The notes under the pieces are model-generated. The model did not search any database. It was not told the origin of the DNA and saw only the letters and a program-made list of their open reading frames with translations. A stretch of 64,000 bases of DNA. Source: Orychophragmus violaceus. Taxonomy: Eukaryota; Streptophyta; Magnoliopsida; Brassicales; Brassicaceae. The DNA lies in assembly GCA_030180135.1 (NCBI GenBank), contig CM058238.1, positions 3,048,461 through 3,112,460 on the forward strand. Direction: 5' to 3'. Made by a program: the position numbers and the translations under genes. Below, piece by piece: positions 10,952 to 20,779 of the stretch; within the stretch, counting starts at the first letter, position 1, and the number at the start of each line of letters is the position of its first letter.

Positions 10952-11838
10952 GTTTTTTCTTGTCACTGTCTTTTCTCCTGTAATCTGCTGGTGGGCGAAG
11001 GACTGCGTGCCGACAAAAAAGTTCTCACTGGTTTGCATTATCTAATAAGGTTTGTAGTAGCTTTATGTACTACAAAACACTTCATTTTCCTCCACAAGAA
11101 CCGGATTGTTAATGTTCAGTTGTATTCCGCATGTTTACTCACATAACAATATGTATTTTGTTTCCAATGGTGAACTCATCATTATTTCAAGTCTAGTTTT
11201 TATTAGAAATGGTTGCCAATGTAACACAGAGAGAAACATGTAGTAGTCTCTTGTTCTTGGGATCCTTTTTTCTTGTGCATCAGTGATAAAAAAAAAACAA
11301 AAACAAAAAAGTAGGGAAGACTAAGCAGAAACTGTGAAAGCCATTATGCCATCGAACTCTATGTCTCCATCAATGCATGGGTGTTTGTTTTAAGAATTTT
11401 ACCCTAGACTACTGTTTCTTTTGCCTCTTTTGCTTCAATCTCTTGCAAGAATGGACCTGTTGAAACTAGCTCCAAAGTATATATCAAAGAATGAGTCTGT
11501 CTCTCGGCATGTCCCTTTTGCATTTATTGCCGTACAGACAGAGAACGACGGCTCAGGATTAAAGGAAAAAACAGGACCCTGTTTTGCAATTCGGGTCCAA
11601 ATTGTGTCTGTCTGTGCATATTAGTCATTAAACTCTGTTCAGACGGAACTCTACTTAACTTTGAGATTGAAAAAAAAAATATTATGAAACTCTTTCTTTG
11701 ATATATAAAAAAGCCTGTCGTCATTGTTCGGAAATGATTTTATTCGCGGTTTTTGTTCTGAAAGTATATACAAAAGAAGTCTTATGAAATTTGATATATA
11801 TATTTTTTTTTTTGCTGTATGAAGCTTGATATCGTGAT
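10952..11838. other. 3' UTR and intergenic DNA, no gene seen
   Basis: Bases 10952 to about 11200 probably form the last 3' UTR exon of the preceding gene. The remainder is AT-rich with one small unsupported ORF at 11421-11624. I see no gene. Confidence 0.4.
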
Positions 11839-12022
11839 CGGGATCGGCTCAAAAGTTTTTTGGACCTTGTGCTAAATCAATTTTTTAAAAAGTTTTCTGT
11901 AAAACTTTTATTAAGTTGGACATTTTTACTATTTTACAGACCTTAAATCCTTAGTAAAATTTGGAAATTTTTTTTTGACCCGGTGCAAAAGCACTTCTTG
12001 CACCTCCCCAAAGTCGGGCCCG
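11839..12022. mobile_element. 184-bp non-autonomous element, 8-bp target duplication
   Basis: The element starts CGGGATCGGCTC and ends AAGTCGGGCCCG, which are imperfect terminal inverted repeats. It is bracketed by ATCGTGAT at 11831-11838 and 12023-12030. An 8-bp duplication and short length fit a hAT-type MITE. There is no coding capacity. Confidence 0.65.
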
Positions 12023-12261
12023 ATCGTGATAGACTGATGGTGTAGAGTTAAAATATACGCGAGAATTGAATTTAGATAAAAATATCACAGCCATGCATAA
12101 AGTGGTCCATGAATCTCTTTGTGTATCGTCTAAGCATAATAAGATGCTTTTAACAAAATACGCTTTAATTTGGTCCATCCCATCTTCTATCTCTTAAGAC
12201 CAATAATGCTACCTGTCAATCTTATAATATATATGCCTACTAAGATATCTGCATCTATAAG

Positions 12262-12263
<2 letters not shown>

Positions 12264-12296
<33 letters not shown>
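12264..12296. repeat. (AT)n microsatellite
   Basis: A run of about 16 AT dinucleotides lies in AT-rich intergenic DNA. No function is implied. Confidence 0.8.
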
Positions 12297-12298
<2 letters not shown>

Positions 12299-12982
12299 TT
12301 GTAGAACTTTAATTTATTGGGATCATCTCAGGAAGCTACTCAAAATGAAGCCCTAATCTCAACAAGTTTAGGGTCTCAACATTTAGAGTACAAATAAAAC
12401 TAAACTGAGTTTCCATTGTTACAAATGTATGTTCAGTTTTGGTTATAGTAATTATATATTAACTTTGGCTTACAATAACATGAAATCAAGAAAAAATAAT
12501 GAATGTGAACTTAATATAACAGTATTTTAGTATTTTTATTATTATTAATTTGTGATATCCCAAATCTATCGAAAGGCTTATACTAATCCTGGAAATGCAT
12601 CTCATAGATATACCTTCTTTCCAGATATTTAAATAGGCTGAAAACAAGAACTCATATCTATGTAGATATCCAAAAATGTGTTTTAGTTTCGTATAACATA
12701 TAGATCGAACGTATTGGTATCATAAGTCTGTGTCATTACCATTTGACCACAAGTACTTTGATACAATCAAAGATATATTTGAGAAGAATTTTCTTTCTTT
12801 AGTAGTTTTCTGTAAAGAACGACTTGTGGATTTGATAAACAGTATATGGAAGAAATACATTTATATAAGTTCTTAAGAACAGTTCTACAGTGAAGTATGT
12901 TGCTAAAGGGATTTCCCAGTGTATGTTTTTATCTTGGAAGCGTTCACTAAAACATTTTTTAAAACTTTAGTATTGTTCTCTA

Positions 12983-13139
12983 GAAACCAGAATTATTAGA
13001 TCGTATGTTATATGTATAATCAGGTCAACATTCTAAAGAATAAAGATATGCCGTCAAAAAAGATACATTAACCTGCAGTCTCTAAAGAATTAGGTCAACT
13101 AAATGATACTATTATTTAATATTTACTATCATCTATTAT
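12983..13139. repeat. 150-bp direct repeat, copy 1
   Basis: This matches 13945-14094 base for base apart from a 7-base insertion near the right end (AATATTT). It begins GAAACCAGAATTATTAGATC. The two copies flank about 800 bases of very AT-rich DNA. It is far too long for a normal target-site duplication. Confidence 0.9.
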
Positions 13140-13944
13140 CAATACTATTAAAACAGGAAGGTTTGTCATGGTACATAAATGTTGTTCCCGGAATTTGCCC
13201 TTGATATTATTAGGATTTGTAACCATCATTAAGGGTAAAACTGTAAAACAATTTATATTTGATTTATTCATAATATCTTATAATATCTTTTGTTTTCCTT
13301 TTTCTATCCTAATCATATCTAACAAATTTTTTTTCAAAATTTAGTAAAATAATAATTAATTTCGAAAATAATATTAAAATAATTATTATAAATTATTCTT
13401 AACTAAAATTTAACTTAAAGAAATAAAATCAAGCATAATTAAGTTACTAAATCAATTGGTACATATAATTATATAATTTAATACATAATTATTTTATAAA
13501 TTATATAATCATTAAAATTAATAAATTATTATTAAAATAAGAGAGTAGTATATAATATTAAAATAATAGTTTAAACTAAATAATATTATTGATAATCGAT
13601 ATATTTAACATAATCTATTATATTTTATTTTTCTATTACAATAAATGTAACCATGTATTGTTAATATTCTTTTCTATATCTACTATAATTTAACTATGAC
13701 TTTATATAAATTCGATATAGTAATATTATTCTTCATTATAAAATTATAAAGATAAAATATTTTTATTCTGAAAAATAGAACAAAAAATAATATTATTCAA
13801 CCACAAGATAGTTTTTGTATTTAGAAATCATAATAATCAAAATATACGACTATAAACCAAAATAAAAATTTCGAAATAAAATAATATTATTAAAAATAAA
13901 GAAAAACAAATTAATGTATTTAAAAAACAATTTTATAAATATGT
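13140..13944. mobile_element. AT-rich insertion, possibly Helitron-derived
   Basis: The left part, with TACTATTAAAACAGGAAGG, resembles the 5' ends of Brassicaceae Helitrons as I remember them. The rest is about 80% A+T with no ORF. I could not find a hairpin followed by CTRR at the right end, so the Helitron call is tentative. It sits between the two long direct repeats. Confidence 0.4.
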
Positions 13945-14094
13945 GAAACCAGAATTATTAGATCGTATGTTATATGTATAATCAGGTCAACATTCTAAAG
14001 AATAAAGATATGCCGTCAAAAAAGATACATTAACCTGCAGTCTCTAAAGAATTAGGTCAACTAAATGATACTATTATTTACTATCATCTATTAT
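13945..14094. repeat. 150-bp direct repeat, copy 2
   Basis: This is identical to 12983-13139 except that it lacks 7 bases. The near-perfect identity in non-coding DNA points to a recent duplication or an assembly join. Confidence 0.9.
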
Positions 14095-14472
14095 TATTTT
14101 ATTAGTACGGGATAAACCTCAGCATCTTTGTTTCCGTCAGTAACATTTTGACAAAAGTGTCTATATATATATACACCACGTAAATGAGTTCCTTTTTATC
14201 CTTGTCTTTCGTACCCAACTGAAACCCTAGGTATTGGAGTATATATATTTGTTTCATTTCTTGCTCAGCCTCAAATCATATATTATATACACTTATAGAT
14301 TTGTGGAAAACGAGAGCGAGAAAGAACTTTCAGTTGTTCTCATCACATATCATCTAGGTTCGTTTCCCTTTCTTCAACCTATCTGAAATCTTTAATTCAT
14401 CTTTTGGATACTCAGATCTTTGGATTGTTTGAATTGTATCTACATATTGATTTGAACCACTTAAGTGATATC

Positions 14473-14778
14473 TGTTATCGTAAGGTGACTTAAATCTCAA
14501 GGTACTGCAAAGGGGCCTTTCTTGAGTGAGCAAAGGGGATGGTACACTATGACGGTTTAGTTTCCCCTTGTATCGAGAGAATGAAAAGATCTCGTTAGGG
14601 CTTTCTATTGTCTATTGTATCGGGTTTTTGGGGCAATATATAAAGGGGTCTAAGGGTTTGTAAATAATACACACGAAATATAGAAACCCTAGACAAAGGG
14701 TATTTGCCTCAATATCGTTTCTCTCTAAGTATTCCGCAAACGTTCTATCTTCTAGGGTTCACTCGAGTTTTTACAACA
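14473..14778. mobile_element. Solo LTR in the TCP17 leader intron
   Basis: The 306-bp element starts TGTTATCG and ends TTACAACA, flanked by the 5-bp duplication ATATC at 14468-14472 and 14779-14783. It contains a TATA-like box (AATATATAAAGGGG) about two thirds along, as an LTR promoter would. No internal retrotransposon sequence remains, so it arose by recombination between two LTRs. It lies upstream of TCP17, most likely within the 5' UTR intron. Confidence 0.85.
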
Positions 14779-14991
14779 ATATCTCTTTTAAGTCATAAAA
14801 AATAGCTAGCAAATTGGATTATTAATAACCGACGTACTGAAAGTTTTTGTTCTCTTACTTTTTGTTTATCAGTTTCTTGATGATCTTAAAATTGTTGTTT
14901 AATATTCAAATTGTTTTAGTTTCATATGGTTTCACTTCCTAACATGCCAATATTGATTTTTTCTGATATTGTTTGATTTCAGATCGATAAC

Positions 14992-15765
14992 ATGACGGAT
15001 ATGAGACCTAACTCACTTGGAATAAAACAAGAAGGTCACAATAATCATCAAGCGAGTTCTTTGTCTTCGTTGAGACAAAATCCACGGATCGTGCGAGTCT
15101 CTAGAATATTTGGAGGCAAAGACAGACACAGCAAAGTGTGCACGGTTCGTGGTCTACGAGACAGGAGGATAAGATTGTCGGCGATGACAGCAATCCAGCT
15201 CTACGACCTACAAGATCGGTTAGGGCTGAGTCAGCCTAGCAAAGTCGTTGACTGGCTCTTAGAAGCTGCCCAAAACGACGTCGACTCGCTTCCCCCTTTG
15301 CAATTCCCACCTGGTTTTCACCCTAACCTCACCACCGGCCCCGGAGAATCTTTTCCAAAAGGGATCTCCGATCTTGGAAGAACTGATCATACGATCCAAA
15401 GAGAGTGTTTGGATCTTGAGAAAATGAAATGGGTTAAATCAGATGAGAGCAGTAATCTTGAACATGGGTTCGATATCGATCATCATTTTTTCTCGAACAC
15501 AAGCCAAAGTGACAACAAGTTTTATTTCCCTACTACGTCGACGTACAACGGCAGCAGCTCTTATCATTACAACCTTGAACATCTCCAACAGTCATTAGTG
15601 AACCAATCCGGTAACGTTTCTGTTGCATTCTCCAACAATAATCTCAATCCGCCGGCGGTGGAAAGTATGAGCTCTCTATTTCCAAGGTACTCTTCGTTTA
15701 GCGATGGTGGTCAGCTTCAACTCTTTAGCTCAAACTCCTCGAAACCAACAGATCATGTCGTGTAA
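14992..15765 (+). CDS. TCP17: CIN-class TCP transcription factor TCP17
   Basis: This nuclear transcription factor of the TCP5/13/17 group controls leaf and petal cell proliferation and shade responses. One coding exon gives 257 residues. The TCP domain spans about residues 34-95. Its basic region (GGKDRHSKVCTVRGLRDRR at 41-59) is class II type, followed by helix-loop-helix (LYDLQDRLGL, then SKVVDWLLEAA). The C-terminal region is Asn/Ser-rich and less conserved. An acceptor (TTTGATTTCAG at 14982) stands just before the ATG, so the 5' UTR is spliced. A donor around 14359 is plausible, which would put the solo LTR inside that intron. I did not notice a miR319-like site. TCP17 is chosen over TCP5 or TCP13 from synteny. 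Confidence 0.9.
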   Translation: MTDMRPNSLGIKQEGHNNHQASSLSSLRQNPRIVRVSRIFGGKDRHSKVCTVRGLRDRRIRLSAMTAIQLYDLQDRLGLSQPSKVVDWLLEAAQNDVDSLPPLQFPPGFHPNLTTGPGESFPKGISDLGRTDHTIQRECLDLEKMKWVKSDESSNLEHGFDIDHHFFSNTSQSDNKFYFPTTSTYNGSSSYHYNLEHLQQSLVNQSGNVSVAFSNNNLNPPAVESMSSLFPRYSSFSDGGQLQLFSSNSSKPTDHVV

Positions 15766-16614
15766 TTCAAGCTGGTTGGTATATGACTCTTTCATAAGTT
15801 GATGCAACGAACCATGTGGCAGATGGAAGGCATATACTACATATATGTAGATCAGAGATATGGTTCAATGGTCATTAAGTGTTGGATTGACGGTGTGTAT
15901 AGTATAATAAATATAGCTAGTCTTATTAAACATTGTCCACGTCAAATCCGATATGAGCGAAGATATGGATTCATGATGTGATCGATATATGTTGGTGGAA
16001 TATTAGTCATTTCTCGTATTTGGAAATGTTTGGAATTATGAAAGGTTTTGTGTGAGAGAACTATATTTCTTGTAGCGAGAATAAAATAAATACTATTGTT
16101 AGAGATATGTTTGAAGTGCCGTGACACATGAGTAACCTCGTTGCATGCCGAATCCAAAACCACTAATGTAAGTGTTATATACACACCATGCATACATATA
16201 TATGATACATCCATTCAAATATAAATAAACATATATGTTTCTGTTAAGATAAAAATATGTAAGGCAAGCATTTTTATGTTTAGGGCTCAGTCTATAAAGC
16301 GAATGGAATCGTACACATACCCTTTTCTAACTTATAATTCATCATACATTTCCCATAGCTAAACCCAATGCAAAGTATGCTGGCAAGGTTTTACGACAGA
16401 TAAAATATTTTTATCTCGAATTTTATAATGGTGGATGATTTGTTGTCGTGTATTGTTGGGATTGTCAGATGAGAAGAAGAAGAGAGGCAGTTAAGACAGC
16501 ATGCAACTGGATCTGCAGTCAAGCACAGATCCCTATTTATCTTCTTTTAATAATTGCTCTGTTTTCTTTTCTCTTTTGTCTCGTCTTTTCATTTTCCATT
16601 ACCTCTTTTGTCTC
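15766..16614. other. TCP17 3' region and intergenic DNA
   Basis: This holds the 3' UTR of TCP17 and AT-rich spacer. The short ORFs here on both strands have no family features. I see nothing else. Confidence 0.4.
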
Positions 16615-17133
16615 TCTCACACATATCCAACCCACCTCTATATTTGCCTCTAAACTATATTTTAGAGGAAAATTTACTCCAACCCACCTCTATTTTCACC
16701 TCTAAAATAGAGATCTCTATTTTTTCCTCTATATATAGAGGAACTCTATTTTTTCCTCTATAATAGAGGTAGATTTTTTAATTTACAAACCAGTCTACTA
16801 ACTTTCAAATACGTTTATTTATGATCAAAATAATTAAATATCAATATTTTAATAACTAATAATATAAAATTAACAAATTATAAATTATAATATTTTAAAA
16901 ACTAATATATAATTTTAATAATATTATAATTTTATAATTGTAAAAATAAAATAAATGGGCTAAATTGCAAGTTTTATAAATAAAAAACCTTATTAGTAAA
17001 ATAAAAAAGAATATTAGAGAGAAAATTCCTTTTTAGAGGAAAATATAGAGGAATACATTGGAGCAAAACCCACATCTATTATAGAGTTCCTCTATTTTAG
17101 AGATAAAAATAGAGAAATACATTGGAGATGGTC
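16615..17133. mobile_element. PIF/Harbinger-type MITE, copy 1
   Basis: This is the same family as 25668-26181. Shared features are CCAACCCACCTCTATATTTG near the left end, several inverted copies of CCTCTATTTTAGAGG-like words, and the right end ATTGGAGATGGTC followed by TTA. The left end is degraded, so the 3-bp duplication is readable only on the right. The internal inverted words would fold into a strong stem. It is non-coding. Confidence 0.75.
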
Positions 17134-17865
17134 TTATATGCAATGGTAAAAATTTGAAAACATGAACTTTTTTCCTTTGCTTTTACATCGCTGCAACAAA
17201 ATGCCTTGATTGTTTTTCTATGTTAGAATTTCATGAACATTATGTCGTGTAAGATTTATTTACATGTATTCTAAGATTTTTAAACATCTAAATTAATTAC
17301 TTAATAGAAACACAAAATAGCGATATGGTACCTTCGTTTATGGTAGTGAAGTGAGGTGGAATGATTCTTACTTTAATGATTTTTTCAGTTGAAAAAAGAA
17401 AGTGTGACCTTTTCGTAGGATCTTAAGGTTTCTTTCCCCTTGTCCACAAATTATTTTTTAGGTGTCGTACTATTTTATGTTTTTGGTATATCTTTGTGAT
17501 GGAGTAAATACATATATTTATAAGTGGAGAGAGGACCTTATTCCTCATTAGTTTAAATTCAATCTCAACCATCTATCAAAGTACATATTAGTTCATAAGT
17601 GACAAGTGTAAGGGGAAGTGTCAAGCATTAGTTCTTTAATATGTCATGTATAATACATGAACCCATTATGTGCCACCATTAAACCATTAAGTGACACATA
17701 AGTTGATGACTAAGCAATCCATAACTTTAAGCATGACATGTGTCTTTAGTACTTGTCTTTTTAAGATCATTCCACTTGTCCTCACAAATACATTAGAAAA
17801 TTAACTCCTTAATATCTATTTAATTGGTTTATCAAATATTACTAGAATATAGCAATCTCACTAAT
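17134..17865. other. Intergenic AT-rich DNA
   Basis: There is no gene or clear repeat boundary. The right part may belong to the degenerate Copia remnant that follows. Confidence 0.35.
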
Positions 17866-18881
17866 AAAGCAATTAACTATAAAACCACATTTATGGATAA
17901 GAAATTTCTTACATTCTCCCACTTGGTCGTTAGTAAAATGCTTTCTTTCGTGAATCATTAGGCCAACATAATTTGCTATATCTTTCTTTTTGATCATCAT
18001 TAGTGTCTTTGCTAATCTAGCAATCAATGGGAGTCATGTCGGTCACACATCATTTCGCGATTACTACTACATTGACTACCTTCATAACAAGAGCATAAAC
18101 ATAAGTAGGAGTTATCGTAATGGTCCCTTTATGTCTTTAAATAAAGACTCATTCTGTTATCATAAGTTCAATAAACAATAATGTGTGCGCACATTGGAAC
18201 CATAATGTATAAAAAGATGTTAAAAGTCATAAGGAGCTCACATTAATGTCAAAATATGCTAATACATAAGCATACAACATGCTTAAATGCCATCCTCAAG
18301 ACCCACATTTTCAGCATGTTTCATAAAGATCTTTGGAGGTAAAGCTTTCATAAAAATGTTTGCGACCATAAGTTCAATACATATGTGTTTAATGACAAAC
18401 TTTTCTCTTTTAACATCTTGCTTTAATGATAGATATTTCAGTTCCATATGCTTGACACATTTAGAATATTCTATCATGTTTAGAGAAAAAGATTGCAGTT
18501 TGATTGTCACAATAAAACAAAGCTTAAAGCCCCAAACTCATTGACGAAATTCCGCAACCAATGTTTTTGAATAAAAGCTTCATAACATGCAACATACTCA
18601 ACTTCTATAGTGGATGTATAAATTAATTGCGACTTTGGCTTTTCCATGAAATGACACCTCCACAAAGAAGATACACATATCCAAGAGTACAATGTCTAGA
18701 GTGAAGACATCCACCAAAATTTGAGTCTGAAAATCTAACTATCTGTGAATGTGTTGATTTTGTCTATATTAGCATATAGTTCCTTGTTCCCTTTAAGTAT
18801 CTCAAAACTTTCTTTACCGAGTTCTATGTTAACTATAAGACCACATTTATAGATAAGAAATTAATTTCTTACATCCTAGAC
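17866..18881 (-). pseudogene. Degenerate Ty1/copia remnant (RNase H end)
   Basis: Minus-strand reading frames carry pieces of the C-terminal RNase H domain of Copia polyprotein. At 18692-18507 the words TSTIEVEYVACYEAFIQ and WLRNFV match the family pattern of active-site surroundings. At 18510-18283 KYLSLKQDV, ICIELMVANIFMKALPPK and the tail HAENVGLEDGI match its end. Two similar segments at 17866-17911 and 18826-18881 (both with AACTATAA and ACCACATTTAT) may be LTR or near-LTR pieces. Frames are broken and the rest of the element is missing. Confidence 0.7.
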
Positions 18882-19767
18882 ATGCTTGAGCGGCTACCAT
18901 ACCCTTTTTGTAGAATATTTTCGTAGCAAAAGAATGTTTTAATAAAAATTGGATATAAAGGTCGATATATGACTATAAACTTTACTTTCATACCGGCATG
19001 CCTCAAACATATGAGAAGGAACAAAATAAAATAGAAACACAGAAAAAGAAGTTGCACGTTATTTCATTTTCACATAATTCACCCACTTAGCTTTAGGCAT
19101 GCAAATTCTTCTTCTTCTTCTCTCTTTTTCCCCAACCTATCTTCTCTTTCTGTTGCTACCAACTTTTTGTTTCTTCTCCTAAAAGCATTTCCAATTCAAA
19201 TATCAAAATCAAAACAATGTTTATTAAAAATATATCAAAATCAAAACAAAGTAAACTGCTGTTTTTTATATTTATTTCTAACAATGTTAAATTATACCAA
19301 TGAATACTTTAAGTTTTAGCCTTCGACTTTTCCCTATACTTTTAGAACTAAACCAGTTATATATATATATACACACATATATACTAATGCATGAATCTAA
19401 AAAACAGTGTACCAAAATTTAATACAAGTTACTAATTATCCGTTAATCATGATCATATTAGTCATTCTATCATGTTTCCCTCCTCGAAACATTATTACAA
19501 ATGAATATGATCAATAAAGTAGTTTGGCAGGCAAAAAAAACGACCATATTAAACCCAAAACCAAAAACATATTGTAATCGTATTCATATTAAATTTTGGT
19601 TAGAGATCGGAAAAAGCTAAAAAGTAAGAACAATGCCGGACAAATCTTTCATGACAGGGTGTAGAACGCGTGTAATAAAATCTTATACTACTATTCGACC
19701 AAAAACAAAAAAAATCTTATACTATACCACGAATATTTAACTAGAAAAGACGGCAATTAATCTAATA
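18882..19767. other. Intergenic, no gene seen
   Basis: AT-rich spacer with a CTT-rich stretch near 19110 and a short AT run near 19360. There are no supported features. Confidence 0.4.
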
Positions 19768-20007
19768 CTCCCTCCGTTTTATAAAGAGTGTGACTCTAAC
19801 ATCTTTCACACATATTAAGAAAATATGTAAATTTTTATTTTTCCTTTAATTAATACACTAAAAAATTTCTCTCTCTAATTAATAAGCTGAAATAGTAGGA
19901 ATAAAATAGAGATTTATTTTAAAAATCTGCATTGAAAATGTAGAATGACATTCTTTATGAAACAAAAATAAAGACATATAATGACACTCTTTGTAAAACG
20001 GAGGGAG
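19768..20007. mobile_element. Stowaway MITE (Tc1/mariner)
   Basis: The 240-bp element begins CTCCCTCCGTTTTATAAAGA and ends TTTGTAAAACGGAGGGAG, the classic Stowaway terminal inverted repeat, with TA at both borders (19766-19767 and 20008-20009). It is AT-rich inside and non-coding. Confidence 0.93.
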
Positions 20008-20011
20008 TATC

Positions 20012-20067
20012 AGATTAGTGCTAAAAATGAATGGAGGTGAGATTAGTGCTAAAAATGAATGGAGGTG
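20012..20067. repeat. 28-bp tandem repeat covering a tRNA 3' end
   Basis: The unit AGATTAGTGCTAAAAATGAA plus TGGAGGTG occurs twice, at 20012-20039 and 20040-20067. The inner copy contains the last 8 bases of the tRNA-Ala gene and its AAAAA (TTTTT on the minus strand) terminator. The outer copy is therefore a detached tRNA acceptor end plus a second terminator. Confidence 0.95.
20051..20055 (-). terminator. RNA polymerase III terminator of tRNA-Ala
   Basis: A run of five T on the minus strand starts a few bases after the tRNA 3' end. A second identical run is present about 28 bases further on because of the tandem duplication. Confidence 0.75.
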
Positions 20068-20132
20068 CGGGGAATCGAACCCCGTGCCTCTCGCATGCGA
20101 AGCGAGCGCTCTACCATATGAGCTACACCCCC
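20060..20132 (-). tRNA. tRNA-Ala (anticodon CGC)
   Basis: This minus-strand 73-base gene folds as a cloverleaf. The 7-bp acceptor stem is GGGGGTG with CACCTCC (one wobble or mismatch). The D arm is GCTC/GAGC, the anticodon stem CTCGC/GCGAG with loop TTCGCAT, and the T arm CGGGG/CCCCG with loop TTCGATT. The anticodon CGC reads alanine codon GCG, and the discriminator base is A. B-box GGTTCGATTCC is present. A CAA motif just upstream of the 5' end fits plant tRNA transcription starts. There is no intron. Confidence 0.96.
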
Positions 20133-20779
20133 AATTTGAAAAAATCATCGCTGACACATTTTTTAATTAAAAAACTATATGGAGAATATCCACCGTTAGT
20201 TCACATGGGATCCACACGACAGAATTGTTGGTATATCAATCGACTGTTCAAATTCCTTAGGTGTATCGGCATCAGTGCACATGCGTCGCATAAGATATCT
20301 ACTGCGGAATGATGTAATTACCGTATTTTTTTTTAATTTTCAGGCATACGAAAAGGAGTTGTCGTTAGCTGGACAAGGACGGCATGTCGGAAACATCCGT
20401 GTCTACATACCAAACCTAACCGGTCAAAAGTATGGTTCTTGTTTCCGTTAACAGATAATATCCGAATCTCGGTTTGATTTCGGTTATGAATAATTAAACC
20501 GATCAATTTGGGAAAAAATTAAAATCCCTAGATATACAGAGATTACTTTTACTCTTCTCTTCTCTCCTCACATCGGAGCCAGATCCGTTTTGCTCTTTCG
20601 ATTTTGTCTTACTTAAGTTTCTCGCTCGAAGATCGACACTTTTTCGGCGTTTTCGGTTGAACGTTTCGACTCGCCGTCGCGGACTCACGTTTTCCTCTCG
20701 CCTTTGCACAATCGAAGTCGTGTTCTTCTTCGTTATTGGTGTAAACTGAGACCAAACTTAAGTATCTTCTCACCATACG
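20133..20779. other. Spacer and SYP132 leader
   Basis: This contains the tRNA 5' flank and the promoter and 5' UTR of SYP132. A TC-rich stretch at about 20550-20570 probably belongs to the leader. I see no other gene. Confidence 0.45.

Noticed and set aside
12983..14094. LTR retrotransposon flanked by 150-bp LTRs
   Set aside because: The repeats lack TG..CA ends, there is no primer-binding site or polypurine tract, and the inside has no gag or pol.
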